Origin: Cyanobacteriota bacterium
Lineage (GTDB): Bacteria > Cyanobacteriota > Cyanobacteriia > PCC-6307 > Cyanobiaceae
Length of the DNA: 7,483 bases
Direction: 5' to 3'
NCBI GenBank assembly: GCA_026389255.1
Contig: JAPLIF010000176.1
Coordinates: 1-7,483, forward strand
Shown in pieces: positions 1-5,660 of the stretch (position 1 is its first letter; every line of letters begins with the position of its first letter). The notes beneath the pieces were generated by a model. That model ran no database searches and had not been told where the DNA came from. It was given only the letters and a program-made list of their open reading frames with translations. Made by a program: the position numbers and the translations under genes.

Positions 1-765
1 CACGACGGCTTCACCCTGGCCGATCTGGTGAGCTACGACCGCAAGCACAACCTGGCCAATGGGGAGAACGACCGCGATGGCGATAACCACAACAACAGCT
101 GGAACCACGGCGTCGAAGGCCCCAGCACCGATGCCGCCATCGAAACCCTGCGCCAGCGCCAGTTGCGCAATCTGTTGACCACCCTGTTGCTGGCCCCGGG
201 GGTGCCGATGTTGCTGATGGGCGATGAGGTGCGCCGCAGCCAGGGGGGCAACAACAACACCTGGTGCCAGAACAATCCCCTCGGCTGGATGCACTGGAAT
301 CCCGATGCCGATGATCGGGCCCTGTTGGACTTCCTGAAGCGTTTGATCAACCTGCGCCAGACCCTGGCAGGCCTGCTCAATCCGGAGGTCCCCTTGGCGA
401 GTGCTCCCCCCAGTGGTCCCGGGGAGATCGGCCTTCCCTGGCGCGAATGGCATGGGGTTGAGTTACAAAAACCCGATTGGGCCAGTTGGTCCCATTCCCT
501 GGCCTGGAGTCTTATGGATAGGGGGCGGGGCCCGCTGATCTGGTGCGGCATGAATGCCTATTACCAACCGATGACCTTTTCCCTGCCGGTGACCTCCCCG
601 GGGTGGTTAAGGGTCATCGACACCAGCTTGTCCAGCCCCCAGGACCTGCCGGCCCGGCCTGAACCCTGGTCCGAGCCCCAGGTCTGCCTGGCCGGCCGCA
701 GCCTGGCCTTGATGGTGGCGGCGCCGCTGCTGCAGGGCGTGGATCTGGACGGCTTGGGGCCCTAG
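1..765 (+). CDS. glgX: Glycogen debranching enzyme (GlgX/TreX-type isoamylase), C-terminal part
   Basis: The 5' end is cut by the window edge; 254 residues and the TAG stop remain. The frame is open from base 1 and begins with His-Asp-Gly-Phe-Thr-Leu. In GH13 isoamylases this is conserved region IV, whose HD pair helps stabilise the transition state. It is followed by the family signatures LVSYDRKHN (residues 9-17), ANGENDRDG (19-27), SWNHGVEGP (33-41), RQRQLRN (51-57), GVPMLLMGDE (67-76) and the Asn run GGNNNTWCQ (82-90). The nucleophile Asp and acid/base Glu lie upstream, outside the window. The enzyme hydrolyses alpha-1,6 branches of glycogen or limit dextrins in the cytoplasm. Residues from about 105 on form the beta-rich C-terminal domain, which is less conserved and looks intact. 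A start at GTG 28 would be an artefact, because the sequence 5' of it is coding. Family assignment is firm; the choice between glgX and treX naming is not. Confidence 0.95.
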   Translation, partial: HDGFTLADLVSYDRKHNLANGENDRDGDNHNNSWNHGVEGPSTDAAIETLRQRQLRNLLTTLLLAPGVPMLLMGDEVRRSQGGNNNTWCQNNPLGWMHWNPDADDRALLDFLKRLINLRQTLAGLLNPEVPLASAPPSGPGEIGLPWREWHGVELQKPDWASWSHSLAWSLMDRGRGPLIWCGMNAYYQPMTFSLPVTSPGWLRVIDTSLSSPQDLPARPEPWSEPQVCLAGRSLALMVAAPLLQGVDLDGLGP

Positions 766-793
766 GGGACCGGGCAAGCTCCCGTGGTCTGGG

Positions 794-809
794 CCCCCGG
801 GCCCGGGGG
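794..809. repeat. Perfect 16-bp G/C palindrome after glgX
   Basis: Five C, three G, three C and five G form a self-complementary 16-mer starting 28 nt after the glgX stop. As RNA it could fold on either strand, but no T-run follows, so it is not a standard Rho-independent terminator. A weaker stem, CGGG (771-774) with CCCG (781-784), lies just before it. It may separate glgX from the Nudix gene or simply reflect G/C-rich spacer sequence. Confidence 0.45.
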
Positions 810-882
810 GCTCAACATTGGCCCTGGGGCCGGAGAGCGGGAGGGTTGCGGCATGGTGGCCTGCGATTGGAGTGGAGAATCC

Positions 883-1302
883 ATGGCGGTGGAGGTGGCC
901 CTGGCCCTGTTGGAGCGCGATGGCCTATGGCTGCTGCAACTGCGTGACGACATCGAGGGCATCGTCGCGCCGGGCTGCTGGGGGTTGTTCGGCGGCCATC
1001 TGGAGGCCGGCGAAAGCCCGGAGGAGGGCCTGCGGCGGGAGCTTCAAGAAGAAATCGCCTACACGGCCGCCAACCTGCAGCCCTGGTGGCGCCTGGACAA
1101 CGATGGACGGGTGCGCCATTTCTTTCGTGGCCCCTTGCTCTGTCCCCTAGCGGATCTGCGCCTGCTGGAGGGCCAGGATCTGGCCCTGGTGAGCCTCAAG
1201 GAACTGGGCACGGGCCAGGTCTGGAGCGACAAACTCCGCCAGCACCGGCCCTTGGCCCCCTCGCTGCAACAGATCGTGGCCCGGTTGGCAAGCCTTGCCT
1301 GA
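883..1302 (+). CDS. Nudix hydrolase
   Basis: This 139-residue protein carries a near-complete Nudix box at residues 38-60: G, five residues, E, seven residues, then RELQEE. The canonical final Gly is Ala59. The Glu residues of RELQEE bind the divalent metal in the family, which hydrolyses nucleoside diphosphates linked to another moiety. The substrate here cannot be told from sequence. The core, from the first strand (AVEVALALLERDG) to the C-terminal helix (LQQIVARLASL), is full length for a single-domain Nudix protein. I chose ATG 883 because the fold starts there and GGAGA (874-878) sits 4 nt upstream. ATG 853, with a strong GGGAGGG at 839-845 and 7-nt spacing, is a real alternative that adds ten residues. 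The gene follows glgX by about 117 nt on the same strand and may be co-transcribed with it. Confidence 0.9.
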   Translation: MAVEVALALLERDGLWLLQLRDDIEGIVAPGCWGLFGGHLEAGESPEEGLRRELQEEIAYTAANLQPWWRLDNDGRVRHFFRGPLLCPLADLRLLEGQDLALVSLKELGTGQVWSDKLRQHRPLAPSLQQIVARLASLA

Positions 1303-1320
1303 TGGGTAGAGGGGCCAAAG

Positions 1321-1337
1321 TGGATTTTTAAAATCCA
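1321..1337. promoter_or_regulatory. AT-rich 8+8 palindrome upstream of the exported protein gene
   Basis: TGGATTTT and AAAATCCA form a perfect inverted repeat around a single T, ending 5 nt before the ATG at 1343. It is the most AT-rich spot in this G/C-rich neighbourhood and contains a TAAAAT that could serve as a -10 element. No -35 hexamer stands at normal spacing. It could be an operator or promoter site, or a small hairpin over the translation start. Function is inferred only from shape and position. Confidence 0.4.
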
Positions 1338-1342
1338 GGTCC

Positions 1343-1618
1343 ATGAAATCCCCCTCGTTGTTGTTGGCCGCCGTCCTGGCCTCGGCCCTGGCCCCGGTTT
1401 TCGCCGTCGCCCCGGCCCGGGCCCAGATGACCCTGGATCAGGCCTGCGCCAAATTCAGTGACAAACTGGATGCCGCCGTAGCGAGTGGTGACAAGGTTAA
1501 AGCCGGCAAGATCTACACCGAAGGCAGCAAGCGCGTCGCCAGCCACTTCAACGGCGCCACCTGCCCCAATGTGAAGGCACCCTGTTGTGACGGGTGCACC
1601 AAGGGCTTTGGCTTGTGA
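1343..1618 (+). CDS. Small exported cysteine-containing protein, function unknown
   Basis: This 91-residue protein has a clear Sec-type signal peptide. Met-Lys-Ser leads into a hydrophobic stretch (residues 6-23) and an Ala-Arg-Ala site at 25-27, with cleavage predicted before Gln28. The mature part of 64 residues has one predicted amphipathic helical region (about 29-67) and five cysteines: C35, C74, C81, C82 and C85. The last four cluster in a short C-terminal tail (TCPNVKAPCCDGCTKG), suggesting disulfides or metal binding in the periplasm or thylakoid lumen. It lies 40 nt after the Nudix gene. The ATG at 1343 is the only sensible start because it opens the signal peptide; the ribosome site is weak (AGG at 1337-1339). 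I do not recognise the family. The signal peptide and normal codon use make it a real gene. Confidence 0.75.
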   Translation: MKSPSLLLAAVLASALAPVFAVAPARAQMTLDQACAKFSDKLDAAVASGDKVKAGKIYTEGSKRVASHFNGATCPNVKAPCCDGCTKGFGL

Positions 1619-1689
1619 AAAACACATCAATGGTCACCAGAACAACAGCGATACCAATGCCGAAGCCGTGCAGAAATAGGCGAGTTTAA

Positions 1690-1730
1690 GAAGCCATCGC
1701 CAAGTGAAATTCAGGCTTATCGGTGGCTTC
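1690..1730. other. Stem-loop downstream of the exported protein gene
   Basis: GAAGCCATCG (1690-1699) pairs with CGGTGGCTTC (1721-1730) over 10 positions with one G-T wobble, around a 21-nt loop. It starts 72 nt after the stop at 1618. The sequence after it on the + strand is not a clean T-run, so termination is possible but unproven. Confidence 0.4.
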
Positions 1731-1743
1731 CTTGCCTGATTGG

Positions 1744-1793
1744 TTGATGGCCAATGGGCCTGGCACGGGCCTCGCCAGTAGATTGGCCATCAA
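1744..1793. promoter_or_regulatory. Long inverted repeat in the glmU leader
   Basis: TTGATGGCCAAT (1744-1755) and ATTGGCCATCAA (1782-1793) are a perfect 12-bp inverted repeat with a 26-nt loop. G-T pairs (1743:1794, 1742:1795, 1741:1796) could extend it by three. An inner 5-bp stem, CTGGC (1760-1764) with GCCAG (1774-1778), fits inside. The outer arm ends 15 nt before the glmU ATG, a gap with no Shine-Dalgarno sequence. Possible roles are a terminator for the upstream gene, an mRNA structure controlling glmU translation, or a protein binding site. It does not look like the glmS ribozyme. Confidence 0.5.
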
Positions 1794-1808
1794 TTGTTGG
1801 CCTTCTTG

Positions 1809-3167
1809 ATGCTCGCCGTAGCGGTGCTGGCTGCCGGAAAGGGCACCCGCATGAAAAGTCAGCTTCCCAAAGTGTTGCAGCCGATTGCCGGTTCGACCCT
1901 GGTGGAGAGGGTGCTGACCAGTTGCGAACCGTTGGCCCCCGTGCGCCGGATCCTGGTGGTGGGCCACCAGGCTGAGAGGGTGGAAGCCTTCCTCGAAGGC
2001 CATGCAGGACTGGAGTTTGTGCTGCAGTCGCCCCAGAACGGCACCGGCCACGCCATCCAGCAGTTGCTGGATCCCCTGCGGGACTTCCAGGGAGAATTGC
2101 TGGTGCTCAACGGGGACGTGCCGCTGCTGCGCTCCGAAACCCTGGAGGCCCTGCTGGCCAAACATCGCCACCGCAAGGCTGCGGTGACGCTATTGACGGC
2201 CCGGTTCGATGACCCTACGGGTTACGGCCGCGTCTTCAGCGATGGGGACGATCGGGTGAGTTGCATTATTGAGCACCGGGATTGCAGTGCCGACCAGCGC
2301 CTCAACACCCTCACCAACGCTGGTATCTATTGCTTTGACTGGCAGAAGCTGGCAGCCGTTCTGCCCCACCTCCGCACCGACAACGACCAAGGCGAGCTTT
2401 ACCTCACCGACACCATCGCCCTGCTCAGCCCCGCCTGCCATCTCGAGGTGGATGACCAGTCCGAGGTCAGTGGCATCAACGATCGTCTGCAGTTGGCCCA
2501 GTGTGAGACGGCCCTTCAGGATCGCCTGCGCCGCCATTGGATGGCGGAGGGTGTCACCTTCACCGATCCAGCCAGTTGCACCCTCAGCGAGGCCACCCGC
2601 TTTGGCCGCGATGTGGTGGTGGAACCCCAGTGCCATTTCCGGGGGGCCACCACGATTGCCGCTGGCTGCCGGATTGGCCCGGGCTGCCTGATCGAGGAGA
2701 GCACCCTGGGCGAAGGGGTTGAGGTGCTGTATTCGGTGTTGCGCCAGGTGCGCGTCGACGCCGGCTGCGCCGTGGGCCCCTTCGCCCAGCTCCGGGCCGG
2801 CGCCCACCTGGCGGCCGACTGCCGCATCGGCAATTTCGTGGAGGTCAAGAACAGCCAGCTGGGCGAGGGGGTCAAGGCCAACCACCTCAGCTACCTCGGG
2901 GATGCCGACGTCGGCGCCCGCGTCAACATCGGCGCCGGCACCATCACCGCCAACTTCGATGGCGTCAACAAGCACCGCACCGTGATCGGCCCTGGCAGCA
3001 AAACCGGCGCCAATTCTGTGCTGGTGGCCCCGATCGTCTTGGGCGAAGCGGTCACGGTCGCGGCCGGTTCGACCCTCACCAAGGACGTGCCGGCGGGAGC
3101 CCTGGCCTTCGGCCGGGCCCGCCAGGAGATCAAGCCGGATTGGCGACCCCCAGCTCCAGCAGCTTGA
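1809..3167 (+). CDS. glmU: Bifunctional UDP-N-acetylglucosamine pyrophosphorylase / glucosamine-1-phosphate N-acetyltransferase
   Basis: GlmU acetylates glucosamine-1-phosphate with acetyl-CoA and then joins the product to UTP, giving UDP-GlcNAc for peptidoglycan and lipopolysaccharide. The 452 residues match the family length (456 in E. coli). The N-terminal uridyltransferase shows [11 protein letters not shown] (7-17) with the downstream lysine K21, QNGTGHA (76-82), NGDVPLL (101-107; D103 binds metal), GYGR (138-141), NAGIY (170-174) and GINDRLQL (222-229). The C-terminal left-handed beta-helix has hexapeptide repeats from about 260, with acetyltransferase motifs LRAGAHL (328-334), GNFVEVKN (341-348), NHLSYLGD (358-365; H359 aligns with the catalytic His) and [13 protein letters not shown] (373-385). 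I start at ATG 1809 because [12 protein letters not shown] is the usual N-terminus; TTG 1794 would add five residues. No Shine-Dalgarno is visible. All key residues appear present. Confidence 0.97.
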   Translation: MLAVAVLAAGKGTRMKSQLPKVLQPIAGSTLVERVLTSCEPLAPVRRILVVGHQAERVEAFLEGHAGLEFVLQSPQNGTGHAIQQLLDPLRDFQGELLVLNGDVPLLRSETLEALLAKHRHRKAAVTLLTARFDDPTGYGRVFSDGDDRVSCIIEHRDCSADQRLNTLTNAGIYCFDWQKLAAVLPHLRTDNDQGELYLTDTIALLSPACHLEVDDQSEVSGINDRLQLAQCETALQDRLRRHWMAEGVTFTDPASCTLSEATRFGRDVVVEPQCHFRGATTIAAGCRIGPGCLIEESTLGEGVEVLYSVLRQVRVDAGCAVGPFAQLRAGAHLAADCRIGNFVEVKNSQLGEGVKANHLSYLGDADVGARVNIGAGTITANFDGVNKHRTVIGPGSKTGANSVLVAPIVLGEAVTVAAGSTLTKDVPAGALAFGRARQEIKPDWRPPAPAA

Positions 3168-3224
3168 TGTGATATAGAACCTCTCGCTGAGGCGCTCTAG
3201 CATCAAACCGGAATTGAGGTCAAC

Positions 3225-3252
3225 ATCCACCATGGCCTCGGCCTTGGTGGAT
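3225..3252. terminator. Strong stem-loop after glmU, possible terminator
   Basis: ATCCACCA (3225-3232) pairs with TGGTGGAT (3245-3252). After one T-T mismatch, GGC (3234-3236) pairs with GCC (3241-3243) around a CTCG loop. It begins 57 nt after the glmU stop in a convergent intergenic region. The + strand tail contains only a short T-rich stretch some 15 nt later, so it is a poor match to an intrinsic terminator but well placed to end glmU transcription. The rest of 3168-3320 shows no credible gene. Confidence 0.4.
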
Positions 3253-3320
3253 CGGGTGGGGTCCCTTATTTCAGCCTGCAGACGGAGTGGGCAAGCCCAG
3301 CCTTGGGGGTAGCAAGCATC

Positions 3321-3346
3321 AAAAGGCCCCGCCCGTGGCAGGGCCT
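3321..3346 (-). terminator. Rho-independent terminator of the 65-residue protein gene
   Basis: Read on the - strand, AGGCCCTGCC (from 3346 down to 3337) pairs with GGCGGGGCCT (3333 down to 3324) through 10 positions with one T-G wobble and a 3-nt loop, followed by TTTT. It lies 16 nt past the stop of the gene at 3363-3560. Only the - strand has the T-run, so it acts in that direction. Confidence 0.8.
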
Positions 3347-3362
3347 AGGAGGCTCACGCCCT

Positions 3363-3560
3363 TCAGAGCCCGGCGCCACTGCGGTGCAGTCCCAGCAGCT
3401 CGGCGCCGTACTGCTCACTCATGCTCGCCTGCAGTTGCCAAGCGGTGAGCAGGGTTCGGGCGACACGGCGCAGCTCCTCAATGTCATCGCATTGATCAAT
3501 GGCCCGACCGTGCAGCTCCATGGAGAACTGGCGGCTCAGGGAAAGGGACGGCATGGTCAT
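3363..3560 (-). CDS. Small helical protein, function unknown
   Basis: This 65-residue cytoplasmic protein has no signal peptide or membrane segment. After a short N-terminus (MTMPSLSLSRQF) it is predicted to form two amphipathic helices, roughly residues 8-23 and 26-52, broken by a DD pair, with a Trp (W41) and heptad-like hydrophobic spacing. I start at ATG 3560, which has GAGG 9 nt upstream (3570-3573); ATG 3554 is also possible. The frame stays open further upstream to 3674, but that part is Arg-rich and overlaps the transglutaminase end, so I reject it. A good terminator follows at 3321-3346 and a tandem 10-bp repeat precedes it. I think similar short helical proteins exist in other picocyanobacteria but cannot name the family. 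It may be a protein-interaction or adaptor peptide. Confidence 0.65.
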   Translation of the reverse strand: MTMPSLSLSRQFSMELHGRAIDQCDDIEELRRVARTLLTAWQLQASMSEQYGAELLGLHRSGAGL

Positions 3561-3570
3561 CAACAACAAC

Positions 3571-3590
3571 CTCAAAACGTCACAAAACGT
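3571..3590. repeat. Tandem 10-bp repeat in the leader of the 65-residue gene
   Basis: CTCAAAACGT and CACAAAACGT stand head to tail with one difference, spaced by one helical turn. They overlap the likely ribosome site (3570-3573) of the gene starting at 3560, in an AT-rich patch that ends in GTTAAC. The placement would suit a regulator binding site, but the repeat is short. Confidence 0.35.
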
Positions 3591-3598
3591 TAACGACT

Positions 3599-3638
3599 GC
3601 CGTCGGTAGCGGTGGCGGCGGTTTCCCGGACCGACGGC
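3599..3638. other. Inverted repeat downstream of the transglutaminase gene
   Basis: GCCGTCGGT (3599-3607) and ACCGACGGC (3630-3638) form a perfect 9-bp inverted repeat with a 22-nt loop, in the 100-nt gap between the transglutaminase stop (3661) and the next start (3560). On the - strand it is followed by an AT-rich patch without a clean T-run. It may be a weak terminator or attenuator between the two genes. Confidence 0.4.
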
Positions 3639-3660
3639 TTGGCGTCGCACGGCGGGGCCT

Positions 3661-4530
3661 TCAAAGCAAGGCATCCCTTGCGGAGGTCTGGACCACCACC
3701 CGGTAGTTCAGCTGGGACCCCACTCCCGTGCCGCGGTAACGGCCCTGCACCGCCGCCGCCAGGCGATGGTCCGGGGCCGCCGCCAGCACCACATGGCCAT
3801 CGGCCACCGCCAGCCCCAGGCTGGGGTCATAGCCCCGCCAACCCGCCCCCGGCAGATACACCTCGGCCCAGGCATGCAGTTCGTGCTCGGTGACCTCGGG
3901 GGGGTGGTGCATGGAATATCCGCTGACAAATCGGGCTGCCAGGCCCAGGCTGCGGCAGGCGGCCACGTACAGCATGGCCGTGTCGCGGCAGGCGCCGCGC
4001 CGTCCCTTCAGGCAGGCAGCGGGTTCGAAGGGGTCGCCATCCAGGCGGCCGACGTGGTCGAACTGCTGGTGAATGGTGTCCGCCAGGTGCATCAAGAAAG
4101 CGGGTGTATCCTGGCCCACCGCTGCGGCCAACTCCGCAGCCCAGGGGCCCACCTCCCTTAGATCGTCGGCCCCTGGGGCCAGGCAGGGGGCCAGGGACTC
4201 GGCCTCCTCCGGGGGGTAGCTGGCCGGTAGCTGGCCGGTTGGCAAGTGGGTGATGATCCAGTCGAAGGGGTTGGGGCGCAGGGTCTCGACCTGGGCCTCC
4301 ATCCTCAGGCTGAGGTGGTCGGTGAGTTCCTGGAACCAGATCCCAATGGCCTCATTGCCGTTGGCATCCAGCATCAGACATTGTCCACTCGGATCGGGAC
4401 TGACCGCCAGATTGAAGTTCAGGAGTCGCTGGGCCGGGTCACTCCGGGGCCGCAGCCGCAGTTGAAACGGCTCCAGGAAGACAGGTCGTTCGTAGCGGTA
4501 GTCGAGGTGGTGCTCGATGTGGAAATCCAT
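3661..4530 (-). CDS. Transglutaminase-like cysteine peptidase family protein
   Basis: The 289-residue protein begins with a bacterial transglutaminase N-terminal domain (FHIEHHLDYRYERPVFLEP, then LRLRPRSDP, residues 3-33). A transglutaminase core follows with the full papain-like triad: C181 in RRGACRDTA, H219 in HELHAWAEVYLPGAGW and D235 in RGYDPSLG. No signal peptide or membrane segment is seen, so it is probably cytoplasmic. In prokaryotes this fold usually acts as a peptidase or amide-bond enzyme rather than a true crosslinker, and the substrate here is unknown. I start at ATG 4530, where the N-terminal domain begins; the frame extends upstream but overlaps the preceding gene. That gene ends 16 nt before, so the two are probably one operon. 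Related cyanobacterial proteins are often found beside alpha-E and ATP-grasp proteins; neither is in this window. An 11-bp tandem repeat lies within the gene at 4217-4238. Confidence 0.92.
   Translation of the reverse strand: MDFHIEHHLDYRYERPVFLEPFQLRLRPRSDPAQRLLNFNLAVSPDPSGQCLMLDANGNEAIGIWFQELTDHLSLRMEAQVETLRPNPFDWIITHLPTGQLPASYPPEEAESLAPCLAPGADDLREVGPWAAELAAAVGQDTPAFLMHLADTIHQQFDHVGRLDGDPFEPAACLKGRRGACRDTAMLYVAACRSLGLAARFVSGYSMHHPPEVTEHELHAWAEVYLPGAGWRGYDPSLGLAVADGHVVLAAAPDHRLAAAVQGRYRGTGVGSQLNYRVVVQTSARDALL
4217..4238. repeat. 11-bp perfect tandem duplication inside the transglutaminase gene
   Basis: TAGCTGGCCGG occurs twice in a row, encoding part of a Pro-rich linker (LPTGQLPASYPPEE, residues 96-109) between the N-terminal domain and the catalytic core. 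Eleven is not a multiple of three, so the frame differs between copies, yet the gene stays open. The repeat is either old and compensated or coincidental. Confidence 0.5.
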
Positions 4531-4546
4531 GGCGGCCGGCCGACGA

Positions 4547-4921
4547 TCAGGGAAGAGCCTGGCGCACGTCGTCGCTGAAATCCGGTTCGATCGAGTACGT
4601 CTGCAGAGTCTCATTGCCCAGGTCGTCGACCAGGGGAAACAGGCTGATCTGGAACCAGTTCATGAACATCCCTAAATCGCGGGGGGTGGGCCAGAGAGCC
4701 CGATCCAGACACCAGAGTTCGAGCTCGGCCTCGAAAATGGCGCCATGGTGCGTCTCAAGCACGGCCATGGCCGTGGCTTCATCGTCATAGGTGGGCACTA
4801 GGTAAAGGCTTTTCTCCTCCCCCAGGCTTTCCATGTCCTCCCGCGTCCAGAAAGGCCGGCTCCAGGCAACCATGGGGGCCTGCGGCGAAACGGCCACTGC
4901 GCAGCGATTGACTACGGCCAT
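4547..4921 (-). CDS. Conserved-looking acidic protein upstream of the transglutaminase, function unknown
   Basis: This 124-residue soluble protein has no signal peptide or membrane segment and is acidic and rich in aromatics. Visible blocks are WSRPFWTREDM (20-30), SLYLVPTYDDEATAMAVLE (38-56), HHGAIFEAELELWCLDRALWP (58-78) and MFMNWFQISLFPLVDDLG (85-102). The pattern of a short strand, then two helices with many Trp and Glu, then an Asp-rich end suggests a small compact domain that may bind a protein partner. I do not recognise the family with confidence, though I think similar proteins occur widely in bacteria. I chose ATG 4921; GTG 4927 would add two residues. No Shine-Dalgarno is visible. 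It ends 16 nt before the transglutaminase start, so it is probably translated from the same mRNA and may work with it. Confidence 0.8.
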   Translation of the reverse strand: MAVVNRCAVAVSPQAPMVAWSRPFWTREDMESLGEEKSLYLVPTYDDEATAMAVLETHHGAIFEAELELWCLDRALWPTPRDLGMFMNWFQISLFPLVDDLGNETLQTYSIEPDFSDDVRQALP

Positions 4922-4999
4922 CTGCACTTGGGGAAGAATAACGAAAACATAGGGTGCCCAAGGCCTGTCATTCCTACCGCTATTCCTGTTGCCCCCTTA

Positions 5000-5024
5000 C
5001 CTGGGGGAGTAGGGATCCCCCAGG
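5000..5024. other. Perfect 9-bp stem-loop between two - strand genes
   Basis: CCTGGGGGA (5000-5008) and TCCCCCAGG (5016-5024) pair perfectly around a 7-nt loop (5009-5015). The element lies 63 nt past the membrane protein stop (5088) and 78 nt before the start of the 124-residue gene (4921). No T-run follows on either strand. It probably ends or attenuates transcription from the membrane protein gene. The remainder of 4922-5087 holds no credible gene, and no promoter stands out. Confidence 0.45.
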
Positions 5025-5087
5025 GGCTAGAGCGAATTAGAAGGATTGGTGACGCGCCAGATCGGAACCATCCTTCAGGGGCGCTGC

Positions 5088-5600
5088 TCAGGCTTCGAGC
5101 CGGGGGTCGGCGTTACGGGCAACCAACCGGTTCAGGTTGACACCGGCCTCGTAGGCAGCGGCATGGAGATGGAGGCGTTGTTCGGGGCTGAGGCCATCCC
5201 AAAAGGCGTGGAAAAGGTCCATCGAGGCCCTACCTAACCCCACCACCCCCAGGACCGCCATGGGCATGGCCAGCCAGGGGCACACCAGCAGCACCAGGCT
5301 CAGCACCAGGCTGACAGCCGTTCCTTCTCTCATCGAAGCCCAGACCGAACGACCGATCAGGGCCACCTGGCCGGCCCGGCCCAGTTCACCGCGCCGCACC
5401 ATCGCCTCCGTGCGCAGGCCGCTGAGCAGGGCCTGGTAGGCCGCATACACCAGCACCCCCGCCAGGGTGGCTTCGCTGATGAGCTGACGGGGGCCCAGGT
5501 TCCCCTGGCCTCCCATCAACGGCAGGACCGCCAGGCCCGCCAGGGGAACGGTTTCAAGGCCCGCCCGGGGGATGCGAAAGGGGTCCAGTTCACGCGCCAT
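5088..5600 (-). CDS. Predicted membrane protein, function unknown
   Basis: Using ATG 5600, the protein has 170 residues. Hydrophobic stretches lie at about 17-30 (weak), 43-61 and 94-123. The last is long, with a Cys-Pro-Trp break near 107-109, and probably forms a helical hairpin in the membrane. A more polar C-terminal tail (MDLFHAFWDGLSPEQRLHLH, 127-146, then AAYEAGVNLNRLV, 148-160) looks like the best-conserved, soluble part. A basic loop (LRTEAMVRRGELGR, 62-75) joins the segments. There is no clear cleavable signal peptide. ATG 5633 would add eleven polar residues; neither start has a Shine-Dalgarno. The gene stands 122 nt after the stress protein gene and 166 nt before the next, so it may be its own unit. 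I do not recognise the family; a cyanobacterial membrane protein of unknown role is the safest call. Confidence 0.75.
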   Translation of the reverse strand: MARELDPFRIPRAGLETVPLAGLAVLPLMGGQGNLGPRQLISEATLAGVLVYAAYQALLSGLRTEAMVRRGELGRAGQVALIGRSVWASMREGTAVSLVLSLVLLVCPWLAMPMAVLGVVGLGRASMDLFHAFWDGLSPEQRLHLHAAAYEAGVNLNRLVARNADPRLEA

Positions 5601-5660
5601 GGTGACGGTGTCGGCACAGGAATCACTGCCCATCTTGGCGTGGGTGCAGCGGGCTAACTA

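Noticed and set aside
33..551. 172-residue open frame on the - strand opposite glgX
   Set aside because: Antisense to strongly conserved GH13 sequence, Arg/Ser-rich and without a domain.
28..765. glgX starting at GTG 28
   Set aside because: Conserved GH13 sequence (HDGFTLADL) continues upstream to base 1, so the gene is cut by the window edge.
1744..1793. glmS-type ribozyme or known riboswitch before glmU
   Set aside because: The leader is too short, and only a simple stem with an inner stem is visible, without the glmS core.
2190..3233. 347-residue open frame on the - strand opposite glmU
   Set aside because: It lies antisense to the well-matched glmU and has no recognisable domain; long antisense frames are expected in G/C-rich coding sequence.
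3232..3312. 26-codon + strand frame (MASALVDRVGSL...) after glmU
   Set aside because: Its start codon lies within the 3225-3252 stem, there is no well-spaced Shine-Dalgarno, and the peptide has no membrane segment or known match.
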